Below, piece by piece: positions 16,017 through 23,930 of a stretch of 64,000 nt of DNA. This DNA comes from Streptomyces brevispora. Lineage in GTDB: Bacteria > Actinomycetota > Actinomycetes > Streptomycetales > Streptomycetaceae. Made by a program: the position numbers and the translations under genes. Within the stretch, counting starts at the first letter, position 1. Each line of letters begins with the position of its first letter. The notes beneath the pieces are model-generated. The model had not been told where the DNA came from. It was given only the letters and a program-made list of their open reading frames with translations, and made no database searches. The stretch is taken from contig NZ_VIWW01000001.1 of assembly GCF_007829885.1 (NCBI RefSeq), positions 3,596,001 to 3,660,000 of the forward strand, given 5' to 3'.

Positions 16017-16478
16017 TCAGCGGTCCTCGTCGAGCACCAGCATGATGTGCTCGTTCTCGCCGTACCAGACCGTCTCGGTGCGCCGGAAGCCGTGCTTCTC
16101 CAGCAGCCGCACCGAGCCGATGTTCCCGAGGAAGGGATCGGCGTGCAGAGGGCGGGCCTTCTCTCGCTCCAGGAATAGCCCGAGCGCCCGCGTGCCGACG
16201 CCCTTTCCCCAGTGCTGTCGACCGAACCAGTAGCCGATGAAGCGCCGGTCCTCGTCCCACCACGCCACAAGGTTGCCCGCCGGCACTCCGTCGACGGTGA
16301 CAGCCTGTACGAAGACAGTCGGATCCCCGAGGACTTCGGTCGTCCAGTGGGCCATGAAGGCATCCCGTTCCCGGGGCGGGAAATTCGACCGCCGCGCGGA
16401 CTCCGGGTCCTGCTCCTGCGCGAAGAACACCTCCAGATCGGCCGGTTCGACATCTCTCAAACGCACTTGGTCACTCAC
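16017..16478 (-). CDS. GNAT family N-acetyltransferase
   Basis: A 153-residue protein from GTG 16478 (VSDQVRLRDVEPADLEVFF), the usual RimJ/L-type start; an upstream ATG would add ten unconserved residues. Motif A is FIGYWFGRQHWGKGVGTRALGLFLE (the Q/R-x-x-G-x-G/A acetyl-CoA loop) and motif B is GNIGSVRLLEKHGFRRTE. Expected to acetylate an amine on a small molecule or protein. It is unrelated to the GNAT at the left of the window beyond the shared fold. Likely monocistronic. Confidence 0.9.
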   Translation of the reverse strand: MSDQVRLRDVEPADLEVFFAQEQDPESARRSNFPPRERDAFMAHWTTEVLGDPTVFVQAVTVDGVPAGNLVAWWDEDRRFIGYWFGRQHWGKGVGTRALGLFLEREKARPLHADPFLGNIGSVRLLEKHGFRRTETVWYGENEHIMLVLDEDR

Positions 16479-16613
16479 GCCGCGGAGTCTGCCACCGGCC
16501 ACTGACAATCCCGGGGCGGCTGCTCGCCGCCCACGCCCATGGCTGAAGGGCGGGCGTCCGGCAGCGAGGACGTCCCACTCGACGGACTTTGCTCGCCATT
16601 CCGTGAGGGGCTC

Positions 16614-17723
16614 TCAGTTCCCCAGGGCCGCCATCTGATCGAACCCCGGGATCTCCTGCGGGCTGCGCGTCCCCGGGCCGATGTACTTCGCCGACGGGCG
16701 TACCAGGCGGCCCGTCCGCTTCTGCTCCAGGATGTGCGCCGACCAGCCCGCCGTACGGGCACACGTGAACATCGACGTGAACATGTGCGCCGGTACCTCC
16801 GCGAAGTCCAGCATGATCGCCGCCCAGAACTCCACGTTCGTCGCCAGCACCCGGTCCGGGCGGCGCGCGTGCAGCTCCTCCAGTGCGGCCTTCTCCAGGG
16901 CCTGCGCCACCTCGAAGCGCGGCGCGCCCAGCTCCTCGGCCGTGCGCCGCAGCACCCGCGCACGGGGGTCCTCGGCGCGGTAGACGCGGTGGCCGAAGCC
17001 CATCAGCCGCTCACCCTTGTCCAGGGCCTTCTTCACGTACGCGGTGGCGTCCCCGGTCCGCTCGATCTCCTCGATCATGCCGAGCACCCGGGACGGCGCA
17101 CCCCCGTGCAGCGGGCCCGACATGGCCCCCACCGCACCGGACAGCGCCGCGGCCACGTCGGCGCCGGTCGAGGCGATGACGCGGGCGGTGAACGTCGAGG
17201 CGTTCATGCCGTGCTCCGCGGCCGATGTCCAGTAGGCGTCGACGGCCTTCACATGGCGGGGGTCGGGCTCGCCGCGCCAGCGGATCATGAACCGTTCCAC
17301 GACGGACTGCGCCTTGTCGATCTCGTTCTGCGGGACCATCGGCAGGCCTTGCCCGCGCGCCGACTGGGCGACGTACGAGAGCGCCATGACGGCCGCCCGC
17401 GCCAGGTCGTCGCGCGCGGTCTCCTCGTCGATGTCCAGCAGCGGCTTCAGCCCCCACACGGGTGCGAGCATCGCCAGCGCGGACTGCACGTCGACCCGGA
17501 TGTCACCCGAGTGCACCGGGATCGGGAACGGCTCGGCCGGCGGCAGACCGGGGTTGAACGCCCCGTCGACCAGCAGCCCCCAGACATTGCCGAACGACAC
17601 ATGGCCGACGAGGTCCTCGATGTCGACCCCGCGGTAACGGAGCGAACCGCCTTCCTTGTCGGGTTCGGCGATCTCCGTTTCGAACGCGACGACTCCTTCG
17701 AGTCCGGGTACGAAGTCGGACAT
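16614..17723 (-). CDS. Citrate synthase family protein (citrate synthase 2-like)
   Basis: A 369-residue protein; ATG 17723 has GGGAG upstream. It is the short single-domain-set form: LRYRGVDIEDL near the start, the catalytic His of AEHGMNASTF, the second His in SGPLHGGAPS, and the catalytic Asp region GFGHRVYRAEDPRARVL. It would condense acetyl-CoA with oxaloacetate (or a 2-methylcitrate-type substrate such as propionyl-CoA) in the cytoplasm. The length is shorter than the ~430-residue gltA-type enzyme, so it is probably the accessory paralogue. It is divergent from pdxH, sharing a 177-bp promoter region. Confidence 0.93.
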   Translation of the reverse strand: MSDFVPGLEGVVAFETEIAEPDKEGGSLRYRGVDIEDLVGHVSFGNVWGLLVDGAFNPGLPPAEPFPIPVHSGDIRVDVQSALAMLAPVWGLKPLLDIDEETARDDLARAAVMALSYVAQSARGQGLPMVPQNEIDKAQSVVERFMIRWRGEPDPRHVKAVDAYWTSAAEHGMNASTFTARVIASTGADVAAALSGAVGAMSGPLHGGAPSRVLGMIEEIERTGDATAYVKKALDKGERLMGFGHRVYRAEDPRARVLRRTAEELGAPRFEVAQALEKAALEELHARRPDRVLATNVEFWAAIMLDFAEVPAHMFTSMFTCARTAGWSAHILEQKRTGRLVRPSAKYIGPGTRSPQEIPGFDQMAALGN

Positions 17724-17900
17724 CAGGCGGCTCCCTCGGATCGGCGGCTGCGGGCGGGCCTCGAAGGTCCCGCCCCTCGATATTGGCGGGTTCCGACGTG
17801 ACCGGGAAGCGTGACATCCGGCACAGCTCCCCGTTCTCCCGTGGAACGGTTGACGACCCTCCTCGCCGGGCAGACTCGGCCGCTGCGGCAGGATGAGCGT

Positions 17901-18599
17901 GTGCCCACCGCAGATTCCTCCTTCGATTCCACCACCGATCCGGCCGCGATGCGCGAGCAGTACCGTTCCGAGAGCTTCGCCGAGGACAGCCTGGCCGCCG
18001 ATCCCATGCAGCAGTTCGCCCGCTGGTTCCGGCAGATCGCCGCAGGTGGGGTGCTGCACGAGCCGAACGCCATGGTGGTGTCCACGGCGACACCCGAGGG
18101 CGTGCCGTCCTCCCGCACGGTGCTGCTGAAGATGTACGACGAGCGCGGCTTCGTCTTCTTCACCAACTACGAGTCCCGCAAGGGCCGCGAACTGGCAGCC
18201 AACCCGCATGTGTCGCTGCTCTTCCCCTGGCACCCGATGGCCCGCCAGGTCATCGTCACCGGCACCGCGGCCCGCGTCGGCCGCGAGGAGACGGCCGCCT
18301 ACTTCCGCACCCGTCCCCACGGCTCCCAGCTCGGCGCCTGGGCGAGCGCCCAGTCCACGGTGATCGGCTCCCGCGACGAGCTGGTCCGGCGCTACGAGGA
18401 GCTGGCGGCCCGCTACCCGGAGGGCGAGCAGGTTCCGGCGCCCCCGCACTGGGGCGGCTTCCGGGTCGTTCCGCGCACGATCGAGTTCTGGCAGGGCCAC
18501 GAGAACCGGCTCCACGACCGGCTGCGCTACGTACGGGAGGCCGGGGCCGGGGGCACCGATGAGGGCGGGGGCTGGCGCGTCGAGCGGCTGTGTCCGTAG
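17901..18599 (+). CDS. pdxH: Pyridoxamine 5'-phosphate oxidase
   Basis: A 232-residue protein from GTG 17901 ([24 protein letters not shown]). It makes pyridoxal 5'-phosphate from the pyridoxine or pyridoxamine phosphates, using FMN and O2. Motifs: [24 protein letters not shown] and [16 protein letters not shown] (FMN phosphate contacts), [28 protein letters not shown], and the C-terminal [22 protein letters not shown] containing the substrate-binding R-x-H signature. It is complete and of usual length. Divergent from the citrate synthase gene. Confidence 0.97.
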   Translation: MPTADSSFDSTTDPAAMREQYRSESFAEDSLAADPMQQFARWFRQIAAGGVLHEPNAMVVSTATPEGVPSSRTVLLKMYDERGFVFFTNYESRKGRELAANPHVSLLFPWHPMARQVIVTGTAARVGREETAAYFRTRPHGSQLGAWASAQSTVIGSRDELVRRYEELAARYPEGEQVPAPPHWGGFRVVPRTIEFWQGHENRLHDRLRYVREAGAGGTDEGGGWRVERLCP

Positions 18600-18610
18600 G
18601 CCGCGGACGA

Positions 18611-18719
18611 CTCCGGCACACGCGGAAAGCGTCTGCGGCACAAGCGGAAGACGTCTCCGGCACATACGGAAAACGCCTGCGGACGCGCGGAAAACGTCTC
18701 AGGACACGCAGAAACCCGC
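18611..18719. repeat. Five imperfect 22-bp tandem repeats
   Basis: Units begin at 18611, 18633, 18655, 18677 and 18698, each of the form CT(C/G)CGGCACAxGCGGAAAxCG with a few substitutions; the fourth is 21 bp. The period is not a multiple of three, and no coding frame crosses it. The last unit runs into the 5' arm of the following inverted repeat. Confidence 0.85.
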
Positions 18720-18776
18720 AGGCTCTGGTTCCTCCTCGCGGAGGAGCCGGCCGGACTTGCCGACGAGCCTGCGGGT
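18714..18776. terminator. Inverted repeat with 11-bp perfect stem (possible terminator)
   Basis: ACCCGCAGGCT at 18714-18724 pairs with AGCCTGCGGGT at 18766-18776. A second hairpin, CCTCCTCGCGGAGG, lies inside the loop. There is no U-run, as is common for Streptomyces terminators. It may end pdxH transcription or form a structured leader for the PAS gene. Confidence 0.6.
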
Positions 18777-19045
18777 CGGTGACTGCTTGGGATTGGCCGG
18801 CGACCGGCCTGCACTGCAAAGAGCGCGACGACGGGCGTCAGCCCGCAGTCACCTCACGAGTCCGAAAAGAAATCACTTCCGGAGCACCTCCCTTCATGTG
18901 TAGCAGCAGCCTAGAAACGTCCTGCGGGCCGCACAACCGAATTATCGCGGCATCGATTTCGGCGAAGTCGCTGTTTGCCGGGTCACGTTCGAGTTCAATG
19001 GTCTGACGTGCAGCAATGCCGGACACGTCCTGCAGGAGGTACGGG

Positions 19046-20500
19046 ATGAGTGCTTCCAGGAGCAGTGGAACCACCGACGCTCTCGGGCCCGACGAAGGCC
19101 CGGAGGGCAAGCCCGGGGGAGCGCCGGGGTCCGGCCCCGGGGCGATTCCCGGGGCGATCCCCGGGTCGGAGCTGCTGGCGGCCCTGCTCGACGGGATGGA
19201 CGCCGCGCTCTGCGCCTTCGACGCGGACGGCACCGTCACCCACTGGAACCGCGAGGCCGAGCGGATTCTCGGCTGGTCCGCCGAGGAGGCCGTCGGACGG
19301 CCCGGGTTCGCCGGATGGGCCGTGCGCCGGGCGGACGCGGGCGAGGTGCAGGAGCGGCTGATGGCCGTCATGGGCGGGCCGGGGCGGCAGGTGCACGAGT
19401 TCGCGCTGCTGCGCAAGGACGGCGGGCGGGTGCTGGTGCGGACCCAGTCGGCCGGGGTGCGGGGCGCGGACGGGAAGCCCGCCGGGGTGTACTGCGCGTT
19501 CAGCGAGGTCCATGCCCAGATCGACCTGGAGCGGGCCATCGCGTTGAGCGAGGCGCTGTTCGAGGACGCGTCGTGGGGTGTGGTCCTCGTCGACGTGGAC
19601 CTGCGGCCGACCGTCGTCAACGCACACGCCGCCCGCGCGCTCGGCGGCGGCCGTACGGCGCTGCTGGGGCGGCCGCTGGGCGAACTGGTCGTGCAGGGCG
19701 TGGAGGACCTGGAGGGCGCGCTCCAGCACGTGCTGGTCGCGGGCGCTCCGCCCGCCCCCGTCGAGCTGTGGGTGACGCTGCGGACGGCCGAGGGCGACCG
19801 GCGGCGCTGCTGGCGCAGCGGCTTCCTGCGGCTGGCCTCGCCGCTCGCGGAGGAGCCCGTGCCGCTGGGCGTCGGCTGGCTGTTCCAGGACGTCACGGAG
19901 GCGAAACTGGCCGCCCAGGACGCGGACCGGGTGCGCTTCCGGTCGAACCAGCTGCACCGGGCCTCGCGGTCGGCGGCCGAGTGCGAGGACCCGATGGAGG
20001 CGGCGACCACCTCGCTCGACTACGCGCTCGCGGGCTTCGCCGACCATGCGCTGATCGACCTGGTCGCGGGGGAGCGGCTGGTCCGCGCGGCGGCGACACC
20101 GTCCGATGCGCCGGGCCCGTGCCTGCCGGTGGCCGGCGGCGGCATCCCGCTGCGGTACGCGCAGGGCCACCCGGCCAGCCAGGCGGTGGACCGTACGGGC
20201 TCGGTACGGGCCACGGCGGGGACCGGGACGACGCGGGCCGCCGGGGAGTGGGCGACCGAGCGCCAGTGGCCGGCCGACTCGGTGCACGCCCTGTGCGTGG
20301 TGCTCCGGAGCCGGGGCCGGACGCTGGGCGTGGTGACGTTCCTGCGCTCGGCCCACCGCGTCGCCTTCGAACGCCCGGACGCGGTGTACGCGGAAAGCGT
20401 GGCGGACCGCGTCGCGGCCTCGGTGGACCTGCACCAGTCCCTGCGCGACAGCCCCGGCACCACCGGACCCACCGGCAACACCCGCCCGTCCGGCACCTGA
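19046..20500 (+). CDS. PAS/GAF domain-containing sensory protein
   Basis: A 484-residue protein; ATG 19046 follows GGAGGTACGGG. After a Gly/Pro-rich N-terminus, a PAS domain (~50-165: LLDGMDAALCAFDADGTVTHWNREAERILGWSAEEAVG) is followed by a second PAS-like domain (~180-290: FEDASWGVVLVDVDLRPTVVNAHAARALGG) and a GAF-like domain (~300-470: DYALAGFADHALIDLV...LGVVTFLRSAHRVAFERPDAVYAESVADRVAASVD). Streptomyces proteins with this layout usually add a PP2C/SpoIIE phosphatase or kinase domain. None is present here, so it probably senses a ligand or redox state and acts through a partner. Cytoplasmic; no membrane segment. Confidence 0.88.
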   Translation: MSASRSSGTTDALGPDEGPEGKPGGAPGSGPGAIPGAIPGSELLAALLDGMDAALCAFDADGTVTHWNREAERILGWSAEEAVGRPGFAGWAVRRADAGEVQERLMAVMGGPGRQVHEFALLRKDGGRVLVRTQSAGVRGADGKPAGVYCAFSEVHAQIDLERAIALSEALFEDASWGVVLVDVDLRPTVVNAHAARALGGGRTALLGRPLGELVVQGVEDLEGALQHVLVAGAPPAPVELWVTLRTAEGDRRRCWRSGFLRLASPLAEEPVPLGVGWLFQDVTEAKLAAQDADRVRFRSNQLHRASRSAAECEDPMEAATTSLDYALAGFADHALIDLVAGERLVRAAATPSDAPGPCLPVAGGGIPLRYAQGHPASQAVDRTGSVRATAGTGTTRAAGEWATERQWPADSVHALCVVLRSRGRTLGVVTFLRSAHRVAFERPDAVYAESVADRVAASVDLHQSLRDSPGTTGPTGNTRPSGT

Positions 20501-20522
20501 GGCGCCCCTCGGGCGTACGGTG

Positions 20523-20640
20523 CCGGGCGGACGGACGAGTGGACGGACGAGTGGACGGACGGACAGCCAGGTAGGCGGGCCCCTCAGTGCCGGTACGGGC
20601 AGGTACGGGCAGGTACAGGCAGGTCCCTCAGTGCCGGTAG
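20523..20640. repeat. Short tandem repeats between convergent genes
   Basis: GGACGGACGAGT occurs in tandem around 20530-20560. A CGGGCAGGTA repeat is flanked by two copies of CCCTCAGTGCCGGTA (20581 and 20626, the second overlapping the end of the SIS gene). It lies between the convergent PAS and SIS genes. Confidence 0.7.
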
Positions 20641-21383
20641 AAGATCCGGTCCGCGTACTGGGCCATCACGCGCCCGTTCCACTCGTGGCCCCCGTCGACG
20701 TTCCCCGACCGCAGCAGCGGCGGCTCCACCCCCCGCTCCAGCAGCCGCTCCGCCGCCGCCGCCATCATCGCCTGCATCACCGCGCTGGTGACCACCGTCG
20801 ACGCGGGCGCGAACGGTGCCTCGATGCCGTCGACGTCCAGCTCCGCGTCACCGATCGCGATCTTGCTGTCGAGGACGATGTCGCAGTGGTCGCGCAGGAA
20901 ACCGCCCGAGCTGTGCCGGGACCGGGTGCCGTCCGCGTACGCGACGGAGGTGACGCCGATGACCTTCAGGCCCAGCGCGTGCGCGTTCATCGCCATCTCC
21001 ACCGGCAGCGCGTTGCGCCCCGACAGCGAGATGATCACGAGGAGGTCGCCCGCCCGCGCCGGGCTGGAGTCGAGGACAGCGCCCGCGAGACCGTCGACCC
21101 GCTCCAGCGCCGAGCCCAGCGTCGCCGGCATGACGTCGACCCCGAGGGCGCCGGGGACGGCCAGCAGGTTCATCAGGGCGAGCCCGCCCGCGCGGTAGAC
21201 GACGTCCTGCGCGGCGAGCGAGGAGTGCCCGGCGCCGAAGGCGAAGAGCCGGCCGCCGGCCTCGACGGTGTCGGCGATCGCGGCACCGGCGGCCGCGATG
21301 TTGCCGGACTCCTCGTCCCGGACCCGCTCCAGCAGACCGATCGCTGCGTCGAAGAACTGACCGGCCAGCTCGCTTTCGCTCAT
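20628..21383 (-). CDS. SIS domain protein (UPF0309-like sugar isomerase domain)
   Basis: A 251-residue protein from ATG 21383 (MSESELAGQFFDAAIGLLERV) with an AGGAGGG-type site. The SIS fold spans most of it: GGRLFAFGAGHSSLAAQDVVYRAGG (phosphosugar-binding loop), GDLLVIISLSGRNALPVEMAMNAHALGLKVIGVTS (the S-x-S-G-x-x motif), and the C-terminal SGNVDGGHEWNGRVMAQYADRIFY typical of the UPF0309 group. It probably binds or isomerises an amino-sugar phosphate, or senses one. It is divergent from dmdR1 across ~200 bp. Confidence 0.9.
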   Translation of the reverse strand: MSESELAGQFFDAAIGLLERVRDEESGNIAAAGAAIADTVEAGGRLFAFGAGHSSLAAQDVVYRAGGLALMNLLAVPGALGVDVMPATLGSALERVDGLAGAVLDSSPARAGDLLVIISLSGRNALPVEMAMNAHALGLKVIGVTSVAYADGTRSRHSSGGFLRDHCDIVLDSKIAIGDAELDVDGIEAPFAPASTVVTSAVMQAMMAAAAERLLERGVEPPLLRSGNVDGGHEWNGRVMAQYADRIFYRH

Positions 21384-21591
21384 CTGAGGAGGGCCTTTCC
21401 GGCGGAGATGGGGGTGACCAGGGGCGTCCGTGCCGCCGATCACGTTGCGGTCTGGACCAGTGACATGTCAATACCGCATGGGGTGCTCGCGCGCACTCCT
21501 GGGCGCCGCATCGGGCCGAGGAGGCACGGTTGTCGGTGGTATGCGTCAGAATTGGGTCAGGGCCAGCGCACGATTGCATCGAGGGGCACGA

Positions 21592-22284
21592 ATGTCCGGA
21601 CTGATCGACACAACGGAGATGTATCTCCGCACCATCCTCGAACTTGAAGAGGAAGGCGTGGTCCCCATGCGAGCCCGGATCGCGGAACGGCTGGACCAGA
21701 GTGGTCCGACCGTCAGCCAGACGGTGGCGCGCATGGAGCGCGACGGCCTGGTTCAGGTCGCGGGCGACCGGCATCTGGAGCTGACGGAGGAGGGGCGCCG
21801 GCTGGCGACCCGCGTGATGCGCAAGCACCGGCTCGCCGAGTGCCTGCTCGTCGACGTGATCGGCCTGGAGTGGGAGCAGGTCCACGCCGAGGCATGTCGC
21901 TGGGAACACGTGATGAGCGAGGCCGTGGAGCGGCGGGTGCTGGAGCTGCTGCGCCACCCGACGGAGTCCCCGTACGGGAACCCGATCCCGGGCCTGGAGG
22001 AACTGGGCGAGAAGGCCGAGGCCGATCCGTTCCTCGACGAGGGCATGGTGAGCCTGTCGGAGCTCGACCCGGGCGCCGAGGGCAAGACCGTGGTGGTCCG
22101 CCGGATCGGTGAGCCGATCCAGACGGACGCCCAGCTGATGTACACGCTGCGGCGGGCGGGCGTGCAGCCCGGTTCCGTGGTCAGCGTGACGGAGTCGCCC
22201 GGCGGGGTGCTGGTCGGCAGCAGCGGGGAGGCGGCGGAGCTGGACGCCGAGGTGGCGTCGCACGTCTTCGTCGCCAAGCGCTGA
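21592..22284 (+). CDS. dmdR1: DtxR-family iron-dependent repressor DmdR1
   Basis: A 230-residue protein; ATG 21592 has GAGGGGC upstream. N-terminal winged helix (residues 1-65, MYLRTILELEEEGVVPMRARIAERLDQSGPTVSQTVARMERDGL), dimerisation/metal domain (AECLLVDVIGLEWEQVHAEACRWEHVMSEAVERRVLELL with the Glu, Cys and His metal ligands) and a C-terminal SH3-like domain. It matches my memory of Streptomyces DmdR1 almost throughout. Family role: with Fe2+ it binds iron boxes and represses siderophore and iron-uptake genes. It is followed by a strong terminator, so it is monocistronic. Confidence 0.95.
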   Translation: MSGLIDTTEMYLRTILELEEEGVVPMRARIAERLDQSGPTVSQTVARMERDGLVQVAGDRHLELTEEGRRLATRVMRKHRLAECLLVDVIGLEWEQVHAEACRWEHVMSEAVERRVLELLRHPTESPYGNPIPGLEELGEKAEADPFLDEGMVSLSELDPGAEGKTVVVRRIGEPIQTDAQLMYTLRRAGVQPGSVVSVTESPGGVLVGSSGEAAELDAEVASHVFVAKR

Positions 22285-22386
22285 TCGGCCGCCGGGCGGA
22301 GTTGACGGCCCGGTGGCGGTCGGCCGCCCGGCGGAGTTGATCGCCCAGCGGCGGTCGGTCGCCCGGCGGCGGTCGGTTGCCGGGCG
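22285..22386. repeat. 35-bp tandem repeats downstream of dmdR1
   Basis: Two nearly identical 35-bp units (22285 and 22320), each starting TCGGCCGCC, are followed by shorter partial units at 22355 and 22373, all including C(C/G)CGGCGG blocks. The first starts right after the dmdR1 stop. It is probably untranslated. Confidence 0.75.
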
Positions 22387-22417
22387 TTGTCTCGCCGCCC
22401 GGTGTTGAACGGTTGAC

Positions 22418-22487
22418 GGCCGGTGCTCGACGTACGCCTCGCAGGCGGGGTCGAGCACCGGCCGACTGCGTTCGCTCCCCTTTTTTT
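22418..22487 (+). terminator. Strong rho-independent-type terminator after dmdR1
   Basis: A perfect 14-bp stem, GGCCGGTGCTCGAC (22418-22431) with GTCGAGCACCGGCC (22450-22463), has an 18-base loop. A run of seven T follows at 22481-22487. No gene was found from here to the hydrolase start at 22983; that 500 bp presumably holds the hydrolase promoter. Confidence 0.85.
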
Positions 22488-22982
22488 CCGTCCGGAACTG
22501 CAGCGCCCGGACGGATCGCGTGCCAGGCTGTGGCTGAGGGATACCTGAGAGTGTCGGCCACCTGGCCGTGCGGTCGGGGAGGGGAGCAGGGGTATGCGCC
22601 CGTCGTACTGGCATGTCCGGGCTGCGCACCGGACATGGCACGCCCCCACGCCCGCGCCCACGTCCTGCGCCGATTTCGGTGCCCAGGAACGGCGGATGGC
22701 CCCGGCGCCTCACGGCACCGGGGCCTGTCCTCCCCCGTTCCGACCTGGAGCCCCGAGCTCTTCAGGTCGGTCCCTGCGGGCCCTCATCCCCGAGTGGCCC
22801 GCCCCCCGGAGAAGATCTCCCCTCTGCTGCCGACGTCAATCCTTGGAAGCGGTCACTCGATCGAGCGATGTTGTGCACCGGAACCCGGTTTTCGAATAAG
22901 AGTTCGATACTCTGGCGGGACGCGACCACATGGTGATCGAGGGACCAGAAGACCGAGGGACCAGAAGGGGGTGCCAGGACAT

Positions 22983-23876
22983 ATGGTGCGGCGCATCGAT
23001 GTGACCGGAACCGACGGCGTACGCCTCGCGGCCTGGGAGTTCGCCGATCCGCCCAAGGGGCGCGCGGAAAGCGAACGCGCCCCCGGCGTCTTGATGCTTC
23101 ACGGCCTGATGGGCCGGGCCTCGCACTGGGCCTCCACCACCCGCTGGCTCGCCGAGCGGCACCGCGCGGTCGGCCTCGACCAGCGCGGCCACGGCCGCAG
23201 CGAGAAGCCGGCCGAGGGCCCGTACACCCGTGACGCGTACGTCGCCGACGCGGAGGCCGCGATCGAACAGCTCGACCTGGCCCCCGTCACCCTCGTCGGG
23301 CATGCGATGGGAGCGCTCACCGCCTGGCAGCTCGCCGCCAAGCGCCCCGACCTCGTCCGGGCGCTGGTCATCTGCGACATGCGGGCCTCCGCGCGCGGTG
23401 CGGCCTCGCAACGGGAGTGGGAGGACTGGTTCAAGTCCTGGCCGGTGCCGTTCGCGACGCTGTCCGACGTGCGGAAGTGGTTCGGCGAGGACGATCCCTG
23501 GGTGGAGCGGCCCAACCCGTCGCGCGGCGAGTTCTTCGCCGAGGTGATGGCCGAGCGCGCCGACGGCTGGCGGCCCGTCTTCTCCCGTGGCCACATGCTC
23601 CAGTCCCGCGCCACCTGGGTCTTCGACGCGCACTGGGAGGAGCTGGCCCAGGTCGGCTGCCCGACCCTGGTGCTCCGGGGCCTCGACGGCGAGCTGGGCC
23701 GGGCGGAGGCCCAGGAGATGGTCCGGGTGCTGCCGCGCGGGCAGTACGCGGAGGTGGCCGACGCCGGCCACCTCGTCCACTACGACCAGCCGGAGGGCTG
23801 GCGCGCCGCGGTCGAACCCTTCCTGGAGCAGTTCGCCGAGGACACCCACGACGACCGGGAGCCGGTGTCTCCGTGA
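22983..23876 (+). CDS. Alpha/beta-fold hydrolase lacking the usual nucleophile serine
   Basis: A 297-residue protein, ATG 22983. Standard alpha/beta-hydrolase landmarks: VLMLHGLMGRASHW (oxyanion region), GLDQRGHGRSEKP, LVLRGLDGELG near the acid position and VADAGHLVHYDQP supplying the catalytic His. The nucleophile elbow reads LVGHAMGA, so the central residue of G-x-S-x-G is Ala. Either the enzyme is non-hydrolytic (binding or C-C-lyase-like, or needing another nucleophile) or the function has been lost. The remainder is intact and well conserved, which favours a specialised role. It stands alone, convergent with the ABC transporter genes. Confidence 0.9.
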   Translation: MVRRIDVTGTDGVRLAAWEFADPPKGRAESERAPGVLMLHGLMGRASHWASTTRWLAERHRAVGLDQRGHGRSEKPAEGPYTRDAYVADAEAAIEQLDLAPVTLVGHAMGALTAWQLAAKRPDLVRALVICDMRASARGAASQREWEDWFKSWPVPFATLSDVRKWFGEDDPWVERPNPSRGEFFAEVMAERADGWRPVFSRGHMLQSRATWVFDAHWEELAQVGCPTLVLRGLDGELGRAEAQEMVRVLPRGQYAEVADAGHLVHYDQPEGWRAAVEPFLEQFAEDTHDDREPVSP

Positions 23877-23930
23877 CCGCGGCGCCCGGCCGCCCCGTCA
23901 TGCCCTGATTCCCGCCCCCGCAGCCCCCCG

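Larger units (their letters stand above)
18600..19045. other. Non-coding interval with repeats upstream of the PAS-domain gene
   Basis: No gene in 446 bp. The left part holds the 22-bp tandem repeat and an 11-bp-stem inverted repeat described separately. The right part (18850-19040) is comparatively AT-rich (AAAAGAAATCAC, CGAATTATCG) and should contain the promoter of the PAS gene, whose GGAGG ribosome site is at about 19036. Confidence 0.6.

Noticed and set aside
18611..18719. CRISPR-like array
   Set aside because: The units are directly adjacent without spacers and vary in sequence, so this is a plain tandem repeat.
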